In this document: positions 55,120 through 64,000 of the stretch, in pieces
How positions within the stretch are numbered: the first letter of the stretch is position 1
How the letters are laid out: the number at the start of each line of letters is the position of its first letter
Source: JBBROS01 sp963792675
GTDB lineage: Bacteria > Pseudomonadota > Alphaproteobacteria > Acetobacterales > Acetobacteraceae
Reading direction: 5' to 3'
NCBI GenBank assembly: GCA_963792675.1
Contig: CAWBWT010000002.1
Coordinates: 2,356,001 to 2,420,000, forward strand
DNA length: 64,000 bases
Notes under the pieces: generated by a model
Seen by the model: only the letters and a program-made list of their open reading frames with translations
What the model was told of the DNA's origin: nothing
Database searches by the model: none
Translations under genes and position numbers: made by a program

Positions 55120-56388
55120 ATGTCATGGAATAACGGCGGCGGTCCGAACCCGTGGGGCAACCCGGGCGGCGACGGCGGCAACCAGAGCCCGCGGCCGGGC
55201 GGCCCCAATAATGGTCGGCCGAACAACCCCTGGGGCAACGGCGGCAAGCGGCCCTCGGGTGGCGGCGGGGGCGGGTTGCCGGACCTCGACGACCTGATCG
55301 CCCGCATGCAGGACAAGGCGCGCCGCTTCGTGCCGGGTGGGCCGGGCGGACCGTTCGGGCGCCGCGGCGGCGGCAACGGCCGGGTCTGGGCACTGCTGGG
55401 GATCGTCGCGGCGGCGGTGTGGCTGGCCAGCGGCGTGTACCGGGTGCAGCCGGATCAGCAGGGCATCGTCATGCGGTTCGGCGCGTTCAATCGCACGACC
55501 TTGCCGGGCCTGAACTACCACGCGCCCTGGCCGATCGAGAGCGCGGAAACGCCTGCCGTCACCCGCATCAACCGGGTCGAGGTCGGGTTCCGCGCCGGTG
55601 GCGGTGACCGTGGCGTGACTTTGCGGCCCACCCGCGACCTGCCGGGCAACACTGCTCGCGAGGTGCCGGAAGAGGCGCTGATGTTGACCGGCGACGAGAA
55701 CATCATCGACATCAACTTCTCCGTGTTCTGGCGCATCCGCGATGCCGGCGCCTTCCTGTTCAACACGCGCAACCCCGAGGAGACGGTTAAGTCGGCGGCG
55801 GAAAGCATGATGCGGCAGGTGATCGGGCGCACGCCGATTCAACCGGCGCTGACGGAAGCGCGGGCGCGGATCGAGCAGGACGTCACGGTCGGCACCCAGG
55901 CGATCCTCGACCAGTACGGCGCGGGGGTGGAGGTGACGCAGGTGCAGCTGCAGCGGGTGGACCCCCCCGCGGCCGTCATCGACAGCTTCCGCGACGTGCA
56001 GCGGGCCAATACCGATGCCGAGCGCGTGCGCAACGAGGCCGAGAGCTACCGCAACGACATCATCCCGCGCGCCCGTGGTGACGCGGCCCGGCTGACGGCC
56101 GAGGCGGAAGGCGCGCGCCAGGCCATCATCGCCGAAGCCAACGGCCAGGCGCAGCGGTTCCTGAGCGTCTACCAGGCCTATACATCGGCTAAGGACGTCA
56201 CGTTGAAGCGTTTGTATATCGAGACGATGCAGGAAATTCTCACCCGGACGCCGTCGATCGTCGTGGACGACAAGCTGCAGGGGATCGTGCCCTATCTGCC
56301 GCTTGATCCGTCGCGGGCGGCGCCGGCGCGTCCGGGCTCGCCGCCGCAGGCGTCAAACGGACCTGCCAGCGGGGGGGGCTCGCGATGA
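55120..56388 (+). CDS. hflK: FtsH protease modulator HflK
   Basis: 422 residues. A Gly/Pro/Asn-rich N-terminal cytosolic stretch (about 1-85), one membrane helix (about 88-108, VWALLGIVAAAVWLASGVY), then the SPFH/band-7 domain (QPDQQGIVMRFG, DENIIDINFSVFWRI). HflKC forms the periplasmic cage around FtsH. Start ATG 55120 has AGGAG 12 nt before. Overlaps hflC at its end. Confidence 0.93.
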   Translation: MSWNNGGGPNPWGNPGGDGGNQSPRPGGPNNGRPNNPWGNGGKRPSGGGGGGLPDLDDLIARMQDKARRFVPGGPGGPFGRRGGGNGRVWALLGIVAAAVWLASGVYRVQPDQQGIVMRFGAFNRTTLPGLNYHAPWPIESAETPAVTRINRVEVGFRAGGGDRGVTLRPTRDLPGNTAREVPEEALMLTGDENIIDINFSVFWRIRDAGAFLFNTRNPEETVKSAAESMMRQVIGRTPIQPALTEARARIEQDVTVGTQAILDQYGAGVEVTQVQLQRVDPPAAVIDSFRDVQRANTDAERVRNEAESYRNDIIPRARGDAARLTAEAEGARQAIIAEANGQAQRFLSVYQAYTSAKDVTLKRLYIETMQEILTRTPSIVVDDKLQGIVPYLPLDPSRAAPARPGSPPQASNGPASGGGSR

Positions 56389-57266
56389 ACCGCACGACTG
56401 CCGGTCTCGGCGCGGCGGTGGCGGCCGTCCTCGTGCTGCTGATCGCCGCTGCCAGCCTGTTCACCGTCAACCAGACCGAACAGGTGCTGATCACTCAATT
56501 CGGCGAGCCCAAGCGCGTCATCAGCGAGCCGGGTCTGCACGCGAAGATCCCGTTCATCCAGACGGTGATCAGCTTCGACCGCCGTTTGCTGGACTTCGAA
56601 AGCGGCGGCGAGGAGGTCATCCTGGCCGACCAGCGCCGGTTGATCGTCGACAGCTTCACCCGGTTCCGGATCACCGACAGCTTGCGCTACTTCCAGGCCG
56701 TCGGCCCGGCCGAGAACGGAATCCGCGCCCGCTTGAACTCGGTCGTGACCTCCAGCCTACGCCGGGTGCTTGGCAATGAGACGCTGCTCAACGTGCTGTC
56801 GAACGACCGCACGCGGATCATGGGCCTCATCAAGGCCCAGGTCAGTGACGAGATGAAGGGCTTCGGGATCGGCATCGAGGACGTGCGCATCCGCCGCGCC
56901 GACCTGCCGGAGGAGAACACCCAGGCGATCCTGGGCCGGATGAAGTCGGAACGCGAACGGGTTGCCAGCCAAGCGCGCGCCGAAGGGGCCGAGGCCTCGT
57001 TGCGCATCCGCGCCGACGCCGACCGTGATCGCACCGTGCTGCTGGCCGAGGCGCGCGCCAATGCCGACAAGCTGCGCGGCGATGGCGAGCGGTTGTCGAT
57101 CAAGACTTACGCCGACGCCTTCCAGCGGGATCCGGAGTTCTACGCCACGTATCGGACGCTGCAGGCCTACCGTGAGGCGTTCGGTCCGAACAGCGGCTCG
57201 CGGCTCGTGCTGACGCCGGATGTCGACTTCCTGAAGCTGCTGCGGGAAGCGCCGAAGCCGGACTGA
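56385..57266 (+). CDS. hflC: FtsH protease modulator HflC
   Basis: 293 residues. One N-terminal membrane helix (AVAAVLVLLIAAASLFTV), then SPFH domain (TEQVLITQFGEPKRVISEPGLH) with FGIGIEDVRIRRADLPEEN and an alanine-rich coiled coil. ATG 56385 overlaps the hflK TGA. Intact partner of HflK. Confidence 0.94.
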   Translation: MNRTTAGLGAAVAAVLVLLIAAASLFTVNQTEQVLITQFGEPKRVISEPGLHAKIPFIQTVISFDRRLLDFESGGEEVILADQRRLIVDSFTRFRITDSLRYFQAVGPAENGIRARLNSVVTSSLRRVLGNETLLNVLSNDRTRIMGLIKAQVSDEMKGFGIGIEDVRIRRADLPEENTQAILGRMKSERERVASQARAEGAEASLRIRADADRDRTVLLAEARANADKLRGDGERLSIKTYADAFQRDPEFYATYRTLQAYREAFGPNSGSRLVLTPDVDFLKLLREAPKPD

Positions 57267-57352
57267 CGGTCGACCCTGGTGAACCGGCGTCCGGCAACGT
57301 TGCCGGAGCCGGAGCGTTGGTATTATTCACTGGGGTTCGTGGCCCGAAGTTT

Positions 57353-57377
57353 GCGTTCGACCAGAGTTGGCGAACGC
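57353..57377. promoter_or_regulatory. Inverted repeat upstream of degP
   Basis: GCGTTCG (57353-57359) and CGAACGC (57371-57377) are perfect 7-bp arms with an 11-bp spacer, 59 bp before the degP ATG. It may be an operator for envelope-stress control or part of the hflC terminator. Confidence 0.4.
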
Positions 57378-57435
57378 TCGCTAAAACCCCATTTGTGCCC
57401 GATCAACTTGACGCCGCAACTCTGGAGTGACCCCC

Positions 57436-58959
<1,524 letters not shown>

Positions 58960-58975
58960 CCACACCCTGGGTTCG

Positions 58976-59066
58976 CACGTCATCCCCGGGCTCGACCCGG
59001 GGATCCCTCGCCCGGGCCGGCCCCCGTCGGGAGCGAGATGTCCGGATCAAGTCCGGCCATGACGTG
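58976..59066. repeat. Alphaproteobacterial-type interspersed palindromic repeat
   Basis: Outer arms CACGTCAT (58976-58983) and ATGACGTG (59059-59066) enclose CCCCGGGctcgaCCCGGGG (58984-59002) and CCGGatcaagtCCGG near 59042-59055. The GTCATCCCCGGGCTCGACCC / AGTCCGGCCATGAC pair is the form of a widespread intergenic repeat in alphaproteobacteria. It occupies the gap between degP and the exonuclease gene. Confidence 0.75.
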
Positions 59067-59105
59067 TCAAAGGAGCCTGCGCCTCGCCGGGCCGAGCAGC
59101 GTGCC

Positions 59106-60143
59106 ATGCACCCCGACACCTGGCTGAAGGTTCTCCCCGACGGGCTCTACTGTGAGCCCGGCGGGTTTCATATCGACCCGATCCGTCCCGTGGCGCGCGC
59201 GATCATCACCCATGCGCATGCCGACCATGCCCGCCCCGGCCACGGTGCCGTCCTGGCCAGTCCGGAAACGATGGCGCTGATGGATGTCCGTATGGGGGAA
59301 GGCCGGGCCGGCGTGTCGCAGCAGACGGTCGGCTATGGCGAGCGGTTGTCGGTCGGCGAGGTGACGGTCTGGCTCGAGCCGGCCGGCCACGTGCTGGGCT
59401 CGGCGCAGGTGGCGATGGAGTGGCGCGGCAGCCGAGCCGTGGTCAGCGGCGACTACAAGCGGGTGCCGGACCCGACCTGCCGCCCGTTCGTCCCGATCCC
59501 CTGCGACGTGTTCGTCAGCGAAGCCACCTTCGCGCTCCCGGTATTCCGCCATCCCGATGCGGCCGGCGAGGTCGCGAAGCTGCTGGACAGCGTGGCTTTG
59601 TTTCCGGAGCGCACGCATGTCGTCGGCGCCTATGCCTTGGGGAAGGCGCAGCGCGTGATCGCCCTGCTGCGCGAAGCCGGCTGGGAGCGGCCGATCTACC
59701 TGCACGGCGCCATGCTGCCGCTCTGCGCCGCCTACGAACGGCTAGGCGTGCCGCTCGGGCCGCTGCTGCCGGCGACGGTGCAGGCCAAGGCGGACCTTGC
59801 CGGCGCCATCGTCATCGCGCCGCCGAGCGCCATCGCCGACCGCTGGGCGCGGCGCCTGAACGAGCCGGTCGCCTGCATGGCCAGCGGCTGGATGCGGGTG
59901 CGGCAGCGGGCGCGCAGCAAGGGCGTCGAGCTGCCGCTGGTGATCAGCGACCACAGCGACTGGGACGAACTGCTGAGCACGCTGGACGATGTCGGCGCAC
60001 CCGAAGTCTGGGTGACGCATGGCCGCGAGGAGGCGCTGATCCATGCCGCCGAGCAGCGCGGGATCCGCGGCCGGGCGCTGCGGCTGATCGGCTACGGCGA
60101 CGAGGAGGCCGACAGCCCCGAGCCGGCGGCGGCGGCCGAGTGA
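59106..60143 (+). CDS. Ligase-associated DNA exonuclease (metallo-beta-lactamase / beta-CASP type)
   Basis: 345 residues. The metallo-beta-lactamase motif ITHAHADHARPGHG supplies zinc ligands; later SGDYKR and VISDHSDWDELL match beta-CASP motifs. Family members sit beside LigC-type ATP-dependent ligases and are thought to process DNA ends. ATG 59106 follows the palindromic repeat. Its stop overlaps the ligase GTG. Confidence 0.88.
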   Translation: MHPDTWLKVLPDGLYCEPGGFHIDPIRPVARAIITHAHADHARPGHGAVLASPETMALMDVRMGEGRAGVSQQTVGYGERLSVGEVTVWLEPAGHVLGSAQVAMEWRGSRAVVSGDYKRVPDPTCRPFVPIPCDVFVSEATFALPVFRHPDAAGEVAKLLDSVALFPERTHVVGAYALGKAQRVIALLREAGWERPIYLHGAMLPLCAAYERLGVPLGPLLPATVQAKADLAGAIVIAPPSAIADRWARRLNEPVACMASGWMRVRQRARSKGVELPLVISDHSDWDELLSTLDDVGAPEVWVTHGREEALIHAAEQRGIRGRALRLIGYGDEEADSPEPAAAAE

Positions 60144-61750
60144 TCGCGTTCGCGGAGCTGCTGGAGCGGCTGACGTTCTCGCCGGGGCGGCTGGCCAAGG
60201 TGGCGCTGCTGCGCCGCTACTTCGCCACCCAGCCCGACCCGGACCGCGGCTTCGGCCTCGCGGCACTTACCGGGGAGCTTGCGTTCCAGGCGGCCAAGCC
60301 GGCGCTGATCCGGGCGCTGGCCGAGGAGCGGACCGATCCGGTGCTGTTCGCCTGGTCGTACGACTATGTCGGCGACCTGGCCGAGACCGTCGCGCTGATG
60401 TGGCCGGAGCGCCCGACCAACGCGCCGACGCCCACCTTGACCGAGGTGGTGCAGACGCTGCTGTCCACGCCGAAAGCCGAGCTGCCGGGCGTGGTCGCGA
60501 CCTGGCTCGACGCCTCGGACGCATCGGTGCGCTACGCCTTGCTGAAGCTGATCACCGGCTCGCTGCGGGTCGGCGCCTCGGCCCGCATCGCCAAGATCGC
60601 TTTGGCGGAGCTGGCAGGGGAAGCGATCGCCGCGGACGAGATCGAGGAGGTGTGGCACGGCTTGGTGCCGCCCTATGCGCCGCTGTTCGCCTGGCTCGAG
60701 GGCCGCGCCGAGCGGCCCGACCCCGCCGGTGCGCCGGTGTTCCGGCCGCCCATGCTGGCGCACCCGCTGGAGGCGCCCGACATCGCCGCGCTCGACCCGG
60801 CCGCCTACCGCGCCGAGTGGAAGTGGGATGGCATTCGCGTGCAGCTCGTCGCCACGCCGCAGGGCCGTCGCATCTACTCGCGCGGCTCCGAGGACGTGTC
60901 GGGCGCCTTCCCGGAGATCATCGAGGCGATGGCGTTCGAGGCGGTGCTTGATGGCGAGCTGCTGGTGATGCGGAGCGGCCCCGGCGCGGAGAAGACCGTG
61001 GCCCCGTTTGCCGACCTGCAGCAGCGGCTGAACCGCAAGGCGCCATCGGCGAAGATGCTGCGCGACTTCCCGCTTGCGGTGCGGCTCTACGACATCCTGT
61101 TCGACGGCCACACCGACCTTCGGACCTTGCCGTTCGACGAACGCCGCCGCCGGCTGGAGCTCTGGTTCGCGGCCACGCAGCCCGCGCGCATGGACTTGTC
61201 CGAGCTGATCCCGTTCGACACGATCGAGCAACTGGCAACGATCCGCGCCGGCACCCGCGCCGCGAGCATCGAGGGGCTGATGCTCAAGCGCGGCGACAGC
61301 GCCTACGTGCCGGGGCGGCCGAAGGGGCAGTGGTGGAAGTGGAAGCGCGACCCGCTGACGATCGACGCGGTGGTGATGTATGCGCAGCGCGGCCACGGCA
61401 AGCGCAGCAGCTTCTACAGCGATTACACGTTCGGCCTGTGGCGCGACGACGGCGAGCTGGTGCCTGTCGGCAAGGCCTATTCCGGATTCACCGACGCGGA
61501 GCTTGTGACGCTCGACCGCTGGATCCGCAACCACACCACGGCGCGGTTCGGCCCGGTGCGCGAGGTCGAGCGCGGCCTGGTGTTGGAGATCGCGTTCGAC
61601 GCGGCCCAGCGCAGCCAGCGGCACAAATCCGGGGTCGCCCTGCGCTTCCCGCGTGTCGCCCGGCTGCGCTTCGACAAGCCCGCCGCCGAGGCCGACCGGC
61701 TCGACGTGCTGATGCGCCTGATCGAGACCGGGCCGCCGCCTTTGTCTTAG
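60140..61750 (+). CDS. ATP-dependent DNA ligase (LigC/ligase-associated type)
   Basis: 536 residues. N-terminal helical DNA-binding domain, then nucleotidyltransferase motif I EWKWDGIRVQ (adenylated lysine), motif III IYSRGSEDVSGAFPEI, motif IIIa region LYDILF, IV EGLMLKRGDSAY, V GQWWKWKRD, and an OB-fold C-terminus. It acts in repair alongside NAD-dependent LigA. GTG 60140 is coupled to the exonuclease. The helicase and PdeM phosphoesterase often found with this pair are absent here. Confidence 0.9.
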   Translation: MIAFAELLERLTFSPGRLAKVALLRRYFATQPDPDRGFGLAALTGELAFQAAKPALIRALAEERTDPVLFAWSYDYVGDLAETVALMWPERPTNAPTPTLTEVVQTLLSTPKAELPGVVATWLDASDASVRYALLKLITGSLRVGASARIAKIALAELAGEAIAADEIEEVWHGLVPPYAPLFAWLEGRAERPDPAGAPVFRPPMLAHPLEAPDIAALDPAAYRAEWKWDGIRVQLVATPQGRRIYSRGSEDVSGAFPEIIEAMAFEAVLDGELLVMRSGPGAEKTVAPFADLQQRLNRKAPSAKMLRDFPLAVRLYDILFDGHTDLRTLPFDERRRRLELWFAATQPARMDLSELIPFDTIEQLATIRAGTRAASIEGLMLKRGDSAYVPGRPKGQWWKWKRDPLTIDAVVMYAQRGHGKRSSFYSDYTFGLWRDDGELVPVGKAYSGFTDAELVTLDRWIRNHTTARFGPVREVERGLVLEIAFDAAQRSQRHKSGVALRFPRVARLRFDKPAAEADRLDVLMRLIETGPPPLS

Positions 61751-61760
61751 GCAGCCTCGG

Positions 61761-63137
61761 TTACAGCGCCCCGAGCAGCCGCGCATGCGCCCGGATCCCG
61801 TGCTGGAAGCAGCGCCACTCAAACTTCTCGTTCGGCGAGTGCACCTGGTCATCTTCCAGTCCGAACCCCATCAGCAGGCTGTCGAGGCCCAGCAGCCGGT
61901 GCATGCTTTCCACCACCGGGATGCTGCCGCCGCTGCCCATCATCACCGCCGGGCGGCCATACTCGTCCGACAAGGCGGTGCGCGCCGCGGCCACGAAACG
62001 GCTGCCGAGAGGGATCTCGACGCCGGGCACGGCGCTGAACACATCGATTGTCGCCTGCGCATCCGGCGGCAGCCGCGCGTCGACGAAGGCGCGGAACCCG
62101 GCGACCACGGCCGCCGGGTCCTGGCCCGGCACCAGCCGGAACGAGATTTTCGCGCCGGCCTCGGCGGCGATCACGGTTTTGGAGCCTGGCCCCTGATAGC
62201 CGCCCCAGATGCCGTTGATGTCGGCGGTCGGACGCGCCCACATGCGCTCCAGCGGCGAGCGGCCGCGTTCGCCGACCGGGTGGTGCAAGCCGACGCCGCC
62301 GAGGAACGCGCCCTCGTCGAAGCCAAGCCCGTCCCACTCGGCCGCCAATGCCGCCGGCACGTCGGCGACGCCGTCGTAGAAGCCGGGTACCTGAATGCGG
62401 CCATCCTTGTCGTGCAAGCCGCCGAGCACGTGGGTCAGGGCGTTGATCGGGTTCAGCGCGGAGCCGCCGAACAGGCCGGAATGGAGGTCGCGACTGGCCG
62501 CCTTGATGCGCAACTCGACATACGCCATGCCGCGCAGCCGGGTCGTCAGCGCCGGCGTATCGATGTTCCACATATTGGTGTCGCTGATGACGCAGACGTC
62601 GGCCGCGAGCGTGTCGCGATGGGCGGCGAGCACCGCCTCGAGGTTGGGGCTGCCGACCTCTTCCTCGCCCTCGACCAGCACCGTCACCCGCACCGGCAGG
62701 CTGCCGGTGGTGGCGTGCCAGGCGCGCAGCGCTTCCAGCCAGAGCATGGACTGGCCCTTGTCGTCCACCGCGCCGCGGGCGACGACGCGCGGGCCCTGCG
62801 GTCCGTCGGTCAGCTTCGGGTCGAACGGGGCGGCGGTCCAAAGCTCGAGCGGCTCGGCCGGCTGCACGTCGTAGTGCCCGTAAAATAGCACGTGCGGCGC
62901 GCTGGGCCCGGGGCCGGAATGCTGCCCGATGACCACCGGGTGGCCCGGCGTCGCATGCAGGGCGGCGGTGAACCCCAGCCCGGCAAGCTGGTCGCGCACC
63001 CATTCGGCCGCGCGCACGCAGTCGGGCGCATGCGCCGGCTGCGCGCTGACGCTGGGAATGCGCAACAGCTCGAACCAGCGCTCCCGCGCGGCATCGAGGG
63101 TCTGGTCGATATGGGCGAGCACGGTGTCGGTCTGCAT
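61761..63137 (-). CDS. M20 family metallopeptidase (dipeptidase)
   Basis: 458 residues of the CNDP/PepV-like M20 branch. Metal-ligand motifs are VLFYGHYDVQPAE, RGAVDDKGQ, VEGEEEVGSPN, CVISDTN and the C-terminal HSPNEKFEW. The dimerisation domain contains RDLHSGLFGG, typical of this branch. ATG 63137 was chosen over a longer frame upstream with no conserved sequence. Convergent with the ligase gene and divergent from the YihY gene. Probably cytosolic, cleaving dipeptides. Confidence 0.9.
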   Translation of the reverse strand: MQTDTVLAHIDQTLDAARERWFELLRIPSVSAQPAHAPDCVRAAEWVRDQLAGLGFTAALHATPGHPVVIGQHSGPGPSAPHVLFYGHYDVQPAEPLELWTAAPFDPKLTDGPQGPRVVARGAVDDKGQSMLWLEALRAWHATTGSLPVRVTVLVEGEEEVGSPNLEAVLAAHRDTLAADVCVISDTNMWNIDTPALTTRLRGMAYVELRIKAASRDLHSGLFGGSALNPINALTHVLGGLHDKDGRIQVPGFYDGVADVPAALAAEWDGLGFDEGAFLGGVGLHHPVGERGRSPLERMWARPTADINGIWGGYQGPGSKTVIAAEAGAKISFRLVPGQDPAAVVAGFRAFVDARLPPDAQATIDVFSAVPGVEIPLGSRFVAAARTALSDEYGRPAVMMGSGGSIPVVESMHRLLGLDSLLMGFGLEDDQVHSPNEKFEWRCFQHGIRAHARLLGAL

Positions 63138-63264
63138 CGCGCCAGTGTGGCGGAAGGCGGCAGACGAGGCTAGGGCCGGGCCCGTTCGTGCGGCCGGTGC
63201 CTTTGTTGCAACCATCACGGCGGCAACTCGTTGCAGGGCCAGAGCAGGCCGGCGGGCGAGCAGG

Positions 63265-64000
63265 ATGGTTAGCACCTTGAAGATGATCTGGACGCTGATC
63301 GTGGAGACCTTCGCAGACTACGTGGAGGACGGCGCGCTCAGCCGGGGCGCAGCCATCGCCTACTACACGGTGCTGTCGATCGGCCCGCTGCTGGTGATCT
63401 GCATCGCCATCGCCGGGCTCGCGTTCGGCGAGGAGGCGGCCCAGGGCGCCATCGTCGGTCAACTGCAAGGCATGATGGGCGACCAGGCCGCGAGCTTCAT
63501 CCAGACCGCCATCAAAAGCGCGGGCAACAAGCAGAGCGGCATCTGGGCGACCGTGATCGGCATCGGCACCCTGCTGGTCACCTCAACCGGTGTGTTCGGC
63601 GAGATGCAATCGACCTTGAACTACATCTGGAAGGCCGAGCCGAAGGGTGGCGTCACGGCCATCCTGAAGGCGCGGGCGGCGAGCCTCGGCTTGGTCGGCA
63701 CGCTCGGTTTCCTGCTGCTGGTGTCGCTGGTGGTCAGCGCGGCGCTGCATGCGGTGGGCGAGTACATGAACGCCTTCGTGCCCGGTGCCGCGACGTTGCT
63801 GCAATGGGCCAGCATTGCGGTGTCGTTCCTGATCGTCTCGGCGCTGTTCGCGGCCGTGTACAAGATCCTGCCGGACCGGCAATTGTCGTGGAAGGACGTG
63901 GGGGTCGGCGCGGTGGTGACCGCCTTCTTGTTCACCGTGGGCAAGACGGCGATCGGCTTTTACATCGGCAGCTCTTCGATGGCGTCGAGCTACGGCGCGG
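63265..64000 (+). CDS. YihY/BrkB (RNase BN-like) membrane protein, 3'-partial
   Basis: 245 codons are visible before the window ends. The N-terminus has the family segment SRGAAIAYYTVLSIGPLLVI, then GQLQGMMGDQAASFIQTAI, and several membrane helices (WATVIGIGTLLVTSTGVFGE; LGLVGTLGFLLLVSLVVSAA; WASIAVSFLIVSALFAAVY). These proteins are inner-membrane and of uncertain function, despite the old RNase BN name. ATG 63265. Confidence 0.88.
   Translation, partial: MVSTLKMIWTLIVETFADYVEDGALSRGAAIAYYTVLSIGPLLVICIAIAGLAFGEEAAQGAIVGQLQGMMGDQAASFIQTAIKSAGNKQSGIWATVIGIGTLLVTSTGVFGEMQSTLNYIWKAEPKGGVTAILKARAASLGLVGTLGFLLLVSLVVSAALHAVGEYMNAFVPGAATLLQWASIAVSFLIVSALFAAVYKILPDRQLSWKDVGVGAVVTAFLFTVGKTAIGFYIGSSSMASSYGA

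Overview
This 64 kb window is very GC-rich and gene-dense. It reads as a chromosome segment of an alphaproteobacterium, most likely Acetobacteraceae or another Rhodospirillales-type lineage. The indications are a complete hopanoid operon (hpnABCDE-shc), the heme cluster with a mitofilin/Mic60-type gene between hemD and hemY, divergent tsaD/hemC, a zinc-ligand-poor L36, and a GTCATCCCCGGG-type palindromic repeat. The genus is an inference. No rRNA, tRNA, CRISPR array, transposase or phage gene was found.

Layout. 0-3 kb: a partial hemC paralogue, tspO and an M20 amidohydrolase. 3-8 kb: small minus-strand genes, a Crp/Fnr regulator with a perfect CRP-type palindrome in its upstream region, and a plus-strand run of binding protein, citrate/tricarballylate-type MFS symporter and SMP-30 lactonase. 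8-13 kb: a secreted nuclease, convergent tupB and tupA, lolA, a glutamine-amidotransferase-type hydrolase and a GNAT. 13-18 kb: paaABCDE for phenylacetyl-CoA epoxidation, with a strong promoter/operator, and paaX. 18-25 kb: trpS, murJ, gpsA, rlmJ, tsaD, then hemC-hemD. 25-28 kb: the Mic60-like gene and hemY. 28-36 kb: hopanoid genes (hpnABCDE-shc on minus, hpnL divergent on plus). 36-41 kb: MpaB-like oxygenase, Baeyer-Villiger-type monooxygenase, SDR and serine hydrolase, then a Gre-family protein. 41.4-45.7 kb: an AT-richer spacer followed by three coupled genes (flavoprotein, DegT aminotransferase, unrecognised GT-like protein). This is the least explained part of the window. 45.8-64 kb: a PAS-GGDEF-EAL protein, rpmJ, glcDEF, mrp, hflKC, degP, a ligase-associated exonuclease with an ATP-dependent ligase, an M20 dipeptidase, and a YihY/BrkB gene cut by the window end.

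Caveat. Roughly twenty genes between 1 and about 44 kb need one or more single-base shifts to give the full family protein. They include essential genes (tsaD, murJ). No gene from 44.6 kb to the end needs one. I infer sequence or assembly indels rather than mass pseudogenisation, and annotate these as CDS with the apparent shift site stated. Coordinates of such genes run from inferred start to inferred stop across the shift.
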